The notes: generated by a model not told the origin, from the letters alone. Positions 7,360-14,954 are shown, numbered from the stretch's first letter. The stretch: DNA of 16,609 nucleotides from Bacteroidota bacterium (GCA_947497195.1 CANMGM010000018.1:1-16609); one strand, 5' to 3'. Numbers and translations are program-made.

Positions 7360-8150
7360 GCTCGCTTTAAAATGTAATATACCCCGGTTGTTACAAAGTC
7401 GCGTAAAACCGGAAGGGAAGCAACAGTAGAGAATTGTACGCGCGGGGAGCGACCAAACTTATACCGGTAAATTGGATTGAGCAAATACAGCCGACGGTCT
7501 GCAACCGAATACCCTGTTTTTTTGCAGATGCGTTCAAAGCGATTAATCGAAATTTGTGTGTCGTGAATTTCGAGCAAAGCCTCAATAACAGCAGGTCGTT
7601 CCTTTGTGAATTTTAGCCATGATTTATATATATTTCTGGGCAACAAGTGCATCCAGGGCATTTTGCCCAATTTGGTTGACGCGGTTTGCTGATGCCCCCC
7701 AAAAGGCATGCACCAAGGCGGGAAGGCAAAAAAGAAAACGCCTCCTTCCTTTAAATAAACGGGCAATTGTTTCATAACCCGCTCTTGGTCGGGAATATGT
7801 TCGATGGTGTCTTTCAGAACGATTAAGTCAAACTTACCCCGAAAGGCATCCATTACCTTTTCATCATAAATGTCGGCAGTAAAGAGTTCCATCTTTCCAG
7901 CTGCAATTTCATCGGACAATAATTTTTTCCCGTTTTCAATTTTTGATTCCGACAAGTCCATGCCCGTGCAAATGCAGCCGCGCTCGATGAATGCTTTCAA
8001 CACACCGCCTTCGCCGCACCCAATTTCCAGCACCTTCATGCCTTCGCGAAACACCTTTTTGGCTTCGAGGTATGGGATGATGTAATTCAGTGTTACCAGA
8101 TACTGGTGCTGAAATTTTAGCGGGGCATTGCCGTGGAAATAAAGCGACAT
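7356..8150 (-). CDS. Class I SAM-dependent methyltransferase
   Basis: A 264-residue cytoplasmic methyltransferase of the Methyltransf_11/23 type. SAM-binding motif I is LEIGCGEGG (41-49), followed by an acidic residue ending the second strand (MDLS, Asp65), the adenine-loop region FTADI, and the motif IV-like LIVLKDTIEHIPD. The C-terminal half has aromatic-rich segments (FFFAFPPWCMPFGGHQQ, KMPWMHLLP) typical of family members acting on lipid- or glycan-linked substrates, but the substrate is unknown. The frame is open upstream to 8216. The start at 8150 (MSLYFHG) is preferred because a promoter-like sequence lies between the two positions and the upstream 22 residues look non-family. It is divergent from the SPFH operon, and its stop codon overlaps the convergent 55-residue gene. 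Confidence 0.85.
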   Translation of the reverse strand: MSLYFHGNAPLKFQHQYLVTLNYIIPYLEAKKVFREGMKVLEIGCGEGGVLKAFIERGCICTGMDLSESKIENGKKLLSDEIAAGKMELFTADIYDEKVMDAFRGKFDLIVLKDTIEHIPDQERVMKQLPVYLKEGGVFFFAFPPWCMPFGGHQQTASTKLGKMPWMHLLPRNIYKSWLKFTKERPAVIEALLEIHDTQISINRFERICKKTGYSVADRRLYLLNPIYRYKFGRSPRVQFSTVASLPVLRDFVTTGVYYILKRA

Positions 8151-8162
8151 CCTTTTTTGCCG

Positions 8163-8191
8163 CCAAGATACAAATTCGATTGGCAGGCAAA
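8163..8191 (-). promoter_or_regulatory. Promoter candidate for the methyltransferase gene
   Basis: On the minus strand TTTG (8191-8188), 17 bases, then TATCTTGG (8170-8163), one mismatch from TAnnTTTG. The start site would fall about a dozen bases before ATG 8150, which supports that start over the upstream one at 8216. Confidence 0.4.
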
Positions 8192-8206
8192 AACCTAAAA
8201 ATAAAC

Positions 8207-8238
8207 TTGCAGGCAATGCTGTTATAAATATATCTTTG
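8207..8238 (+). promoter_or_regulatory. Bacteroidota-type promoter of the SPFH operon
   Basis: TTG (8207-8209), a 21-base spacer and a perfect TAnnTTTG -7 element (TATCTTTG, 8231-8238). Transcription should begin near 8243-8245, about 12-14 bases before ATG 8257. Confidence 0.6.
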
Positions 8239-8257
8239 TGATATCAAAAAGATATCA
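8239..8257. promoter_or_regulatory. Perfect inverted repeat over the transcription start: candidate operator
   Basis: TGATATC (8239-8245), AAAAA (8246-8250), GATATCA (8251-8257): two 7-bp arms with no mismatch. The repeat starts right after the -7 box and its last base is the A of the SPFH start codon. Because the left arm covers the predicted transcription start, most of it would not be in the RNA, so a protein-binding DNA site fits better than an mRNA hairpin. The ribbon-helix-helix protein encoded third in this operon is the natural candidate ligand; this is inference. Confidence 0.45.
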
Positions 8258-9108
8258 TGAACGAAAAAAATTATTTTGGCCAATCGGGAGCAATGCTGCT
8301 GGTGGTATTACTTGCGATTATTGCAGGTTCGGTGGTTTGTTTCAGTATGTTGATTCCGGCTTTCGGGGCGGCATTGGCTGTGCTTTCACTGCTTTTATTG
8401 CCCGGATTTACCATTGTCAATCCCAACGAATCGGTTGTGTTGGTGTTGTTTGGTACGTATAAAGGAACAATCCGAACAAATGGATTTTATTGGGTGAATC
8501 CTTTTTTTCTGAAAAGGAAAATTTCGCTCCGCGCGCGCAACAACGAGAGTCAACCCATCAAGGTAAACGACAAGCTTGGGAATCCTGTTTTAATCGGTGT
8601 GGTGCTGGTTTGGCGTGTTGAAGATACTTACAGCGCGGCATTTGAGGTTGATAATTACGAAGTCTTTGTGAAAATGCAGAGTGAGTCGGCAATTCGCAAA
8701 CTGGCGGGAATGTATCCCTACGATAGTTTTGATGATGAACATGCTGAATTGAGTTTGCGCTCAGGTGGCGATGAAATCAATCTTCAGTTGGAAGCTGAGT
8801 TAACCGAACGCTGCAAAATAGCCGGAATTGCCATCGTCGAAGCCCGCATTTCGAATTTGGCCTATTCGCCCGAAATTGCGCAAGCCATGCTTCAACGGCA
8901 GCAAGCTACAGCAGTGGTGGCCGCACGAACCAAAATCGTAGAAGGCGCTGTGGGTATGGTTGAACTTGCACTTGAGAAGCTTTCTCACAAACAAATCATT
9001 CAACTCGATGAGGAGCGCAAGGCTGCCATGGTGAGTAATTTAATGGTGGTACTCTGTTCAGAACGGTCTGCCAGTCCCGTTATAAATGCAGGAACGCTTC
9101 ATAATTAA
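8257..9108 (+). CDS. SPFH/band-7 domain membrane protein
   Basis: A 283-residue protein with two hydrophobic helices near the N-terminus (about 12-30 and 32-50) followed by an SPFH (stomatin/prohibitin/flotillin/HflK) domain. Typical features are GFTIVNPNESVVLVLFGTYKGT entering the domain, the G-F-Y-W-V-NPF turn (76-83), RVEDTYSAAFEVDNYEVFV and a central SESAIRKL. The C-terminal part has the usual IAGIAIVEARISNLAYSPEIAQAMLQRQQA segment leading into a short helix, but lacks the long coiled coil of flotillins. SPFH proteins form membrane-bound cages or microdomain scaffolds, often for a partner protease or NfeD protein; neither is present here. It is the first gene of a four-gene operon; the next gene begins 6 bases after its stop. 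Confidence 0.88.
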   Translation: MNEKNYFGQSGAMLLVVLLAIIAGSVVCFSMLIPAFGAALAVLSLLLLPGFTIVNPNESVVLVLFGTYKGTIRTNGFYWVNPFFLKRKISLRARNNESQPIKVNDKLGNPVLIGVVLVWRVEDTYSAAFEVDNYEVFVKMQSESAIRKLAGMYPYDSFDDEHAELSLRSGGDEINLQLEAELTERCKIAGIAIVEARISNLAYSPEIAQAMLQRQQATAVVAARTKIVEGAVGMVELALEKLSHKQIIQLDEERKAAMVSNLMVVLCSERSASPVINAGTLHN

Positions 9109-9113
9109 TTCCT

Positions 9114-9602
9114 ATGATTCACTTCGAAGAGCAGCAGCCTTTCCGCAAAAACAGCATCATCTGGGTTGGAATTGTGGCGATGGTTCCTCCTTTAATTATT
9201 GAAGTGTCTAAATCGGTTAAACAAGGAAGCGGTTCATTTGAGGATATTGCACTAATTATTTTTATTGAAGCCCTTGTTTTTACATTGCTTTTTACCAGTC
9301 GCCTCGAAACAAAACTGGATGAACATGGAATAAGCTATCGACTGTTTCCCTTTCAGCTAAAAACCCGTTTTGTTTCTTGGGCTGAGATCAGTAGTGCGCA
9401 GGTTCGAAAGTATGATCCACTTGGCGAATATTGGGGCTGGGGAATTAAAGGCACGCGAAAGAACAGAGCAATCAATATTGCGGGCGATGTTGGATTGCAG
9501 CTAATTATGAAAAATGGGCGCAAATTGCTTATCGGCACCTTGCAGAAGGAGAAAATGGAAGAGGTTGTGTTAAAAATTCATTCAGAGAATCTGATAAAAT
9601 GA
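9114..9602 (+). CDS. Two-helix membrane protein with C-terminal soluble domain, function unknown
   Basis: A 162-residue protein. Two predicted membrane helices (about 15-32, IIWVGIVAMVPPLIIEV; and about 44-61, ALIIFIEALVFTLLF) are followed by about 100 soluble residues with alternating beta-strand character (LETKLDEHGISYRLFPF, FVSWAEISSAQV, GLQLIMKNGRKLLIGT, then a final helix). This resembles the membrane-anchored bacterial PH-like layout (two helices plus a beta domain), but I cannot place it in a named family with certainty. Its stop codon overlaps the start of the next gene (ATGA, 9599-9602), so translation of the two is coupled. That coupling, between an SPFH gene and an RHH gene, suggests it works with the SPFH protein at the membrane. 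Confidence 0.75.
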   Translation: MIHFEEQQPFRKNSIIWVGIVAMVPPLIIEVSKSVKQGSGSFEDIALIIFIEALVFTLLFTSRLETKLDEHGISYRLFPFQLKTRFVSWAEISSAQVRKYDPLGEYWGWGIKGTRKNRAINIAGDVGLQLIMKNGRKLLIGTLQKEKMEEVVLKIHSENLIK

Positions 9603-9787
9603 GCAACACAAAGAAATCGTTTGTATTGCGCATCGACCCTCAGATGCTGAAAGCTGTGGAGCAATGGGCTGCTGATGAATTCAGAAGCACCAACGGACAA
9701 ATCGAGTACCTGCTGCGTGAAGCATTGAAAAAGGCTGCTCGTTTACCCAAAACAGGGAAAACGGAACAAAACCCCGAAGAAGATTAA
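9599..9787 (+). CDS. Arc-type ribbon-helix-helix DNA-binding protein, 62 aa
   Basis: A 62-residue protein with an MetJ/Arc-like fold pattern: a short N-terminal strand with alternating residues (KSFVLRID, 6-13), helix 1 (PQMLKAVEQWAADEF, 14-28), a short turn (RSTNGQ) and helix 2 (IEYLLREALKKA), then a charged tail. Such dimers insert a two-stranded sheet into the major groove and commonly repress their own operon. Translation is coupled to the gene before it by a 4-base overlap, and the following gene begins 2 bases after its stop. The inverted repeat at 8239-8257 at the operon start is a plausible target. It resembles antitoxin-type RHH proteins, but no recognisable toxin is adjacent. Confidence 0.8.
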   Translation: MSNTKKSFVLRIDPQMLKAVEQWAADEFRSTNGQIEYLLREALKKAARLPKTGKTEQNPEED

Positions 9788-9788
9788 T

Positions 9789-10268
9789 ATGGAATCGCTT
9801 GCATCGTTGAAAAAGGAATTGAGTGGGCTCGAACGATCGGAATTGATAAGCATCTGTGCCCGATTGGCTCGCCATAAAAAGGAAAACAAGGAGTTGCTGG
9901 CGTATTTACTTCTGGATGCTGATGATCCGCTTCATTATGCCGAAAAAATGAAGCCCAAGCTCGATGAACCCTTCGATGAACCTTACCATTCGGCATGGAC
10001 TTTTTCCAAACGCCTGCGGAAAGCCTTGCGTCTTATCACTAAATATCAGCGCTTTACAGGCAGCGCTCGCGGCGAGGCGGAACTGCTGATTTATTTTCTA
10101 CAAAAATTTCAGGGCGATTGGCGGCATGAGTTAAAATACCAAGCTATTCAGAATATAGTATATCGCTGCTTGGTGAAATTAGAAACGTTAATCGATAAAG
10201 TAGAAGAAGATTATCGCTCCGATTATGCCGATCCGTTGCATTGCCTGAAAGAAACTTTGTATGCTTAA
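9789..10268 (+). CDS. Helical protein of unknown function, 159 aa
   Basis: A 159-residue, mostly helical, charged cytoplasmic protein; no signal peptide or membrane helix. Its N-terminus (LKKELSGLERSELISICARL, then HKKENKELLAYLLLDADDP) resembles from memory a widespread uncharacterised Bacteroidota protein with the segment KKENKELLSYLLF; I know no function. The remainder is helical (FSKRLRKALRLITKYQRFTG, KLETLIDKVEEDYRSDYADP). ATG 9789 lies two bases beyond the stop of the RHH gene, so it belongs to the same operon. A toxin role for a gene next to an RHH gene was considered; nothing in the sequence (no RelE/ParE, PIN, MazF or GNAT pattern) supports it. Confidence 0.7.
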   Translation: MESLASLKKELSGLERSELISICARLARHKKENKELLAYLLLDADDPLHYAEKMKPKLDEPFDEPYHSAWTFSKRLRKALRLITKYQRFTGSARGEAELLIYFLQKFQGDWRHELKYQAIQNIVYRCLVKLETLIDKVEEDYRSDYADPLHCLKETLYA

Positions 10269-10364
10269 GGTTAGACTATTGAATCAATTTTTGAGATTAT
10301 ACTTTCTTCGTCAATATGTCCTTTATTTACAATCGTTTGTATTGCATATCCAACATAGTTCTAG

Positions 10365-10390
10365 GGTAATTTTAAATCGTTAAATTACTC
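10365..10390. terminator. AT-rich hairpin between convergent operons
   Basis: GGTAATTTTAA (from 10365) can pair with TTAAATTAC-TC (to 10390) around an ATCG loop, with one bulged base and one wobble. It includes the stop codon of the minus-strand gene (10385-10387) and ends the 116-base gap after the SPFH operon. Neither strand has a T-run after it. The rest of 10269-10364 is AT-rich with no gene or clear signal seen. Confidence 0.3.
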
Positions 10391-11095
10391 CCCAAATCCT
10401 CTGTACGCCTTATAGTCGGCCCAACGCTGCTTTACATAGGTTACCAATTCGTACTCGGTATCGAAAGTGGTGTACTGGTTTTTAAGTCCCGAAAAGCGGA
10501 TGAAATCGTCGAGTTCGTTTTCGTCGGTATCGATAATCTTCGCCACCATGTAGCGGGTAAAGAGTTCGCGTAGCAGCTCCATTTTAGCATCTTCGGCACG
10601 GAGTTCGGCAATTTTCTTGCGAGCCTTTCCATCTTTCGAAAATTGGTCGTAAAGAAACGTAATCGGACTCTCTACGGCATTTACCAGCGGCGTGGCTTCG
10701 GGCTTTAATTGTTCGGCTTTGGCCAATTCGGTGATGATTTGCTCAAATGTTTTCGGCGCCTTCACCACAAACGGTCGAAGGGCAATCGGCTTAACCTTTA
10801 ACTTAACTTCAACAAAATAGCTTGATTTTGACACCGAATCGCTCAACAGCACCTTGGTAAACTGGTAGCCGGTGAGCGAAATCAGTAAGCTGTCGTTCGC
10901 CTTGGTTTCGATGCTAAACCTGCCACCATTGTCGCAGAACACGCCGTTCTGGGTGCGGTGGTTGATCACAAATGCATGGGCCAATCCGCGACCGGTTTCG
11001 GTATCTTTTACTATACCGGTAACTTTTACCTGAGCCAATATGCCGGCGCAGTTTGCCAATACAGACAATACAAAGGCAAAATAGATTTTCAGCAT
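10385..11095 (-). CDS. Exported carboxypeptidase-regulatory-like domain protein
   Basis: A 236-residue exported protein. A signal peptide (residues 1-21, cleavage near AGILAQ) precedes a carboxypeptidase D regulatory-like (CarboxypepD_reg-like, Ig-type beta sandwich) domain: VTGIVKDTETGRGLAHAFVI, then NGVFCDNGGRFSIETKANDSLLISLTGYQ (about 25-78). In Bacteroidota this domain is best known at the N-terminus of SusC/TonB-dependent receptors, but here no plug or barrel follows. The remaining ~120 residues are helical and charged (FEQIITELAKAEQLKPEA ... LRELFTRYMVAKIIDTDENELDDF). The likely location is periplasm or outer membrane. It starts 7 bases after the carboxyltransferase gene ends, so it is probably the last gene of that operon, although no metabolic link is obvious. 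Confidence 0.8.
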   Translation of the reverse strand: MLKIYFAFVLSVLANCAGILAQVKVTGIVKDTETGRGLAHAFVINHRTQNGVFCDNGGRFSIETKANDSLLISLTGYQFTKVLLSDSVSKSSYFVEVKLKVKPIALRPFVVKAPKTFEQIITELAKAEQLKPEATPLVNAVESPITFLYDQFSKDGKARKKIAELRAEDAKMELLRELFTRYMVAKIIDTDENELDDFIRFSGLKNQYTTFDTEYELVTYVKQRWADYKAYRGFGE

Positions 11096-11102
11096 ATAAA
11101 TG

Positions 11103-12644
11103 CTACAACGGAATATTTCCGTGTTTCTTTTTCGGAAGATTGGCTACTTTGTTTTCGAGCATTTTGAATGCCTTGATGAGTTTCTCGCGGGTATCTTCCG
11201 GACGAATTACTTCATCCACATAGCCCCGTTCGGCCGCCGAGTAAGGATTTGCAAACAGATCGGCGTATTCTTTCTCTTTCTCGGCCCATTTTGCAGCAGG
11301 ATCGGTTGCTTCTTCGATTTCTTTTTTGAAGATAATCTCAGCAGCTCCTTTAGCACCCATCACCGCGATTTCGGCACTCGGCCAGGCGTAGTTCATATCG
11401 GCTCCGATGTGCTTGGAGTTCATTACATCGTAGGCTCCACCATAGGCTTTGCGGGTAATTACCGTAACGCGCGGCACGGTGGCCTCGCAGAAGGCGTAAA
11501 GCAATTTGGCCCCATTGGTAATAATGGCGTTCCATTCTTGGTCGGTGCCGGGCAAAAAGCCGGGAACATCTTCAAATACGAGCAATGGCACATTAAAGCA
11601 GTCGCAGAAACGCACAAAGCGAGCTGCTTTTTGCGACGATTTGATATCCAGAACCCCTGCAAGATAGGCAGGTTGATTGGCCACAATGCCTATGCTACGT
11701 CCAGCTAAACGGGCAAAACCCACCACGATGTTTTCTGCAAAGTTTTTATGCACTTCGAAGAAACTATCGGCGTCGATTACTTCTTCAATTACCTCGCGAA
11801 TGTCGTAAGGCTGATTTGGATTATCGGGAATTATCGAAGCGAGTTTTGGGCGCGTTTCATTGCCTTTTTCATAGGCCAAACGCGGCGCTTCCTCTTCGCA
11901 GTTTTGCGGAATGTAACTCAGCAGTTGTTTTATTTCTTGAATGCAGGCCACGCCATTTACCGACGAAAAATGCGTTACGCCCGATTTTACGCTGTGTGCC
12001 GATGCACCGCCGAGTTCCTCCGAGCTCACTTCCTCGTGCGTAACGGTTTTCACCACATTGGGACCGGTAACAAACATGTAGGAGGTGTTTTCGACCATGA
12101 AAATAAAATCGGTAATGGCCGGCGAATACACTGCACCGCCTGCGCAGGGACCCATAATGGCCGATATCTGCGGAATTACGCCGGAAGCCAAGGTGTTGCG
12201 GTAAAAAATATCAGCATAGCCGCCCAGCGATACTACGCCTTCCTGGATGCGCGCCCCGCCCGAATCGTTCAAGCCAATTACCGGGGCGCCATTTTGCATG
12301 GCCAAATCCATGATGCGGCAAATCTTGGTGGCATGTGCCTCGGCCAGCGAGCCCCCGAAGACGGTAAAATCCTGTGCGAAAACATAGACCATACGTCCGT
12401 TCACGGTACCATAGCCCGTAACAACCCCATCGCCATAAAATTTTTGCTTGTCGAGCCCAAAATTGGTGCTTCGGTGGGTAACGAGCTGACCAATTTCTTC
12501 GAATGATCCTTCGTCTAAAAGCAAATGAATGCGTTCGCGGGCGGTGAGTTTTCCTTTTTTATGTTGTGCTTCGATGCGTTTTTCGCCTCCTCCCAAAAGG
12601 GCCTCGGCCTGCATGGCTTCGAGTCGTTTGCGTTTATCTTCCAT
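11103..12644 (-). CDS. pccB: Acyl-CoA carboxylase carboxyltransferase (beta) subunit, propionyl-CoA type
   Basis: A 513-residue biotin-dependent carboxyltransferase that moves CO2 from carboxybiotin to an acyl-CoA, most likely propionyl-CoA to (S)-methylmalonyl-CoA. Both crotonase-fold halves are present: GGSLAEAH (97-104), DSGGARIQEG (127-136) and the oxyanion loop GPCAGGA (165-171) in the N-domain; VPGFLPGTDQE (360-370) and RKAYGGAYDVM (398-408) in the C-domain. The start at 12644 (MEDKRKRLEAMQ) is preferred; the frame is open to a Met at 12686, but the extra 14 residues do not look like the family. No biotin carboxylase or biotin carrier gene is in the window, so the complex must be completed elsewhere. 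Carbonic anhydrase and a SulP transporter lie immediately upstream. The decarboxylase alpha subunit of sodium pumps is a close alternative. Confidence 0.85.
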   Translation of the reverse strand: MEDKRKRLEAMQAEALLGGGEKRIEAQHKKGKLTARERIHLLLDEGSFEEIGQLVTHRSTNFGLDKQKFYGDGVVTGYGTVNGRMVYVFAQDFTVFGGSLAEAHATKICRIMDLAMQNGAPVIGLNDSGGARIQEGVVSLGGYADIFYRNTLASGVIPQISAIMGPCAGGAVYSPAITDFIFMVENTSYMFVTGPNVVKTVTHEEVSSEELGGASAHSVKSGVTHFSSVNGVACIQEIKQLLSYIPQNCEEEAPRLAYEKGNETRPKLASIIPDNPNQPYDIREVIEEVIDADSFFEVHKNFAENIVVGFARLAGRSIGIVANQPAYLAGVLDIKSSQKAARFVRFCDCFNVPLLVFEDVPGFLPGTDQEWNAIITNGAKLLYAFCEATVPRVTVITRKAYGGAYDVMNSKHIGADMNYAWPSAEIAVMGAKGAAEIIFKKEIEEATDPAAKWAEKEKEYADLFANPYSAAERGYVDEVIRPEDTREKLIKAFKMLENKVANLPKKKHGNIPL

Positions 12645-12716
12645 AGCAAATTTGCTGCGCGATAGTGTTTGCAACAGCGGCTGCAATTTCGCACAAAATT
12701 TTATGCGATGGGCAAC

Positions 12717-13358
12717 TTAACGCAGTTCGTTTTCGTCGTAACGGTAAATGGGATCGAGCTGGTAGGTATGGTCGACGCGAATTAAATCGCGCAAAATGCC
12801 GTCTTTAATGTCGTAAACCCAACCGTGGATTGCCGGCCTTTGGTTGTTAATCCAGGCACGTTGCACGATTGATGTTTTTGCCAGGTTCAAAACCTGCTCT
12901 TTTACGTTGAGCTCAACCAGGGCATCAACTCTTTTATCTTCGTTGGAAATGGCATTGATTTCGTCGCGGTGTATGCGATACACATCTTTGATGTTGCGCA
13001 ACCATTTGTTGAGCATGCCAAACGACTGGTTATGCAGGGCCGCCTTAACGCCACCGCATCCGTAATGTCCGCAAACAATGATGTCTTTCACTTTTAGCAC
13101 TTCAACAGCATATTGCAGAACGCTGAGCATGTTTAAGTCGGTATTTACTACAAGATTAGCCACATTGCGGTGCACGAAAATCTCGCCCGGTTCGGTATTG
13201 GTAACCTCGTTGGCCGGCACACGCGAGTCGGAGCAGCCAATCCAAAAGAAATTGGGATTTTGTTCGCGAACCTGGCGTTCGAAATATTGAGGATCGGAGT
13301 GGAGTTTTGCGGATGCCCAAGCTTTGTTCTCGAGCATTATCTTTTCGATGGCGTTCAT
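12717..13358 (-). CDS. can: Beta-class carbonic anhydrase
   Basis: A 213-residue cytoplasmic zinc enzyme interconverting CO2 and bicarbonate. The zinc ligands are clear: C42 and D44 in GCSDSRVP, H98 and C101 in GHYGCGG; R46 completes the Asp-Arg dyad. Length and layout match plant-like type I/II bacterial beta enzymes. ATG 13358 is 3 bases after the stop of the SulP gene, so the two are certainly cotranscribed. This pairing is known elsewhere, including natural SulP-carbonic anhydrase fusions, and points to bicarbonate handling by the transporter. The carboxyltransferase gene follows 72 bases after the stop. Confidence 0.95.
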   Translation of the reverse strand: MNAIEKIMLENKAWASAKLHSDPQYFERQVREQNPNFFWIGCSDSRVPANEVTNTEPGEIFVHRNVANLVVNTDLNMLSVLQYAVEVLKVKDIIVCGHYGCGGVKAALHNQSFGMLNKWLRNIKDVYRIHRDEINAISNEDKRVDALVELNVKEQVLNLAKTSIVQRAWINNQRPAIHGWVYDIKDGILRDLIRVDHTYQLDPIYRYDENELR

Positions 13359-13361
13359 AAG

Positions 13362-14891
13362 CTATTTTCTAAAGAATGGATGACTGCTGCTTTCGGAGCG
13401 TTTAATTTCAACATCGATGTGTTTCACTTTTGCAGCTTTCTGGAAGGTTTCGATGGTGTCAATAATGTCGGCATCAACAAACGATGCTGCAGTGCCATCA
13501 ATTATAACATGACTTTTTTCGGGGATTGAATAGAGGTTTCGGCGCAACACATCCTTGTTGATGAACGAAACGTTGTGATTTAAGCGAACGAGGTAATTGT
13601 TGCCATCGTTTACGAGATATACCGACCGCCGAATGTTGGAGCGAAGAATATAAAACAAGGCGAAAATTAACCCGATACCAATGCCGCGCAGTAAATCGGT
13701 AAAAACAATGGCTACAATGGTAATGATGAATGGAATAAACTGATCGTATCCTTTTTTAAACGTATGCTTGAATATTTCGGGCTTGGTGAGTTTATAGCCC
13801 ACGGTAAGCAGAATTGCCGCGAGTGCCGATAATGGAATTAGGTTTAAAATGCTTGGAATAAATACCACCGTAATCACCAGCAAAATGGCATGTGTTATAG
13901 CCGAAATTCTTGTTTTGGCGCCAGCAAGAATGTTGGCACTGCTACGCACAATTACGGCGGTTACCGGGATGCCGCCCAACATTCCCGAAACAATATTCCC
14001 AGAACCTTGTGCGATGAGTTCGCGGTTTGTAGGAGTGATGTAATGACTCGGGTCGAGCTGGTCTGTAGCTTCTACGCTCAATAAACTTTCGATACTCGCA
14101 ATGATGGCAATGGTTAGTGCAACCTTATAAACCGCCGGCATGTTCAATGCGCCAAAATCGGGTAAGACGAAAATGTCGTTGATAGAGCCATTGAGAATAT
14201 TGGTAGGCAATGAAACCAAATGTTCCTGCGTAAGCTTCAGTCCATCGGGAGCTAGCATGTTGATGAGAATACCCACAAAAACAGCAATTAGGGCCCCTGG
14301 AACGAAGCGCAAAAACTTGACCCATTTAATTAAGTAATTATCCCAGACATTCATCAAAGCCAGAGCACTCAGGCTAATTACTATCGCCAGTTTATTTGGA
14401 CTTAATACGGCATAGTAAATATCGGTGAAGGTGTTGTGCCCCTTGCCTTCTTCGAAATTCTCATCACCTGCATAATCGAAATCGTAGCCAAGTGCGTGGG
14501 GCAATTGCTTCATTATTAATATAAGTCCGATGGCGGCAAGCATACCTCTGATAACCGCAATAGGGAAGAAGTTGGCCATTTTTCCGGCTTTGAGATAGCC
14601 CAATAAAATCTGGAAAACGCCGCTTAAAACGACTGCCATCAAAAAGGCTTCGTAGGTTTGGCAGGCTTTAATGGAATCGGCAACAACAACGGTTAAACCA
14701 GCCGCAGGTCCGCTTACACTTAAATTCGACCCGCTCAAACTACCCACGATCAGTCCGCCCGCCACACCGGCAATGATACCGGCAAACGAAGGCGCGCCCG
14801 AAGCGAGTGCGATGCCAAGGCAAAGCGGCAATGCAACCAGAAATACGACCAACGAAGCTTTAAGATCGTCGCTAATTTTTTCTTTAGCCAT
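13362..14891 (-). CDS. SulP-family anion (probable bicarbonate) transporter with STAS domain
   Basis: A 509-residue inner-membrane SLC26/SulP protein: a start with the substrate-site region DDLKASLVVFLVALPLCLGIALASGAP, then SGPAAGLTVVVADS, PIAVIRGMLAAIGLILIMKQ, IASIESLLSVEATDQLDP and GNIVSGMLGGIPVTAVIVRSSANILAGAKTR, a typical SulP helix order. A cytoplasmic STAS domain forms the last ~90 residues, with HVIIDGTAASFVDADIID; the serine common in STAS DxSG motifs is replaced (DGTAAS). SulP proteins carry sulfate, bicarbonate or other anions. The carbonic anhydrase gene 3 bases downstream favours bicarbonate, an inference rather than proof. A 63-base gap separates it from the upstream SNF2 gene; no convincing TAnnTTTG promoter is seen there. 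Confidence 0.9.
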   Translation of the reverse strand: MAKEKISDDLKASLVVFLVALPLCLGIALASGAPSFAGIIAGVAGGLIVGSLSGSNLSVSGPAAGLTVVVADSIKACQTYEAFLMAVVLSGVFQILLGYLKAGKMANFFPIAVIRGMLAAIGLILIMKQLPHALGYDFDYAGDENFEEGKGHNTFTDIYYAVLSPNKLAIVISLSALALMNVWDNYLIKWVKFLRFVPGALIAVFVGILINMLAPDGLKLTQEHLVSLPTNILNGSINDIFVLPDFGALNMPAVYKVALTIAIIASIESLLSVEATDQLDPSHYITPTNRELIAQGSGNIVSGMLGGIPVTAVIVRSSANILAGAKTRISAITHAILLVITVVFIPSILNLIPLSALAAILLTVGYKLTKPEIFKHTFKKGYDQFIPFIITIVAIVFTDLLRGIGIGLIFALFYILRSNIRRSVYLVNDGNNYLVRLNHNVSFINKDVLRRNLYSIPEKSHVIIDGTAASFVDADIIDTIETFQKAAKVKHIDVEIKRSESSSHPFFRK

Positions 14892-14954
14892 AAAGAATTT
14901 TTATACTGCTAATAAAGTTGCAATATACTTATGGTAAGCGAACCTAAAACAGGG

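Noticed and set aside
7170..7370. Alternative 66-codon plus-strand frame with a TTG start in the gap after the HisF-like gene
   Set aside because: The overlapping frame 7192-7359 gives a coherent membrane protein with an ATG start; the alternative has no hydrophobic helix or family pattern.
8239..8257. mRNA hairpin controlling translation of the SPFH gene
   Set aside because: The left arm would mostly lie upstream of the predicted transcription start, so the RNA could not form the full stem; a DNA operator is preferred.
9599..10268. Toxin-antitoxin module
   Set aside because: The second protein shows none of the known toxin patterns and the genes are the tail of an SPFH operon; reported only as a look-alike.
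11748..12506. Long plus-strand open frame of about 250 codons
   Set aside because: It lies entirely antisense to the carboxyltransferase gene, whose product has complete family motifs; the plus-strand translation shows no recognisable domain and is a codon-bias shadow.
12645..12686. Upstream ATG for the carboxyltransferase
   Set aside because: The added residues MQPLLQTLSRSKFA are unlike the family start; MEDKRKRLEAMQ fits the expected distance to the LGGG segment.
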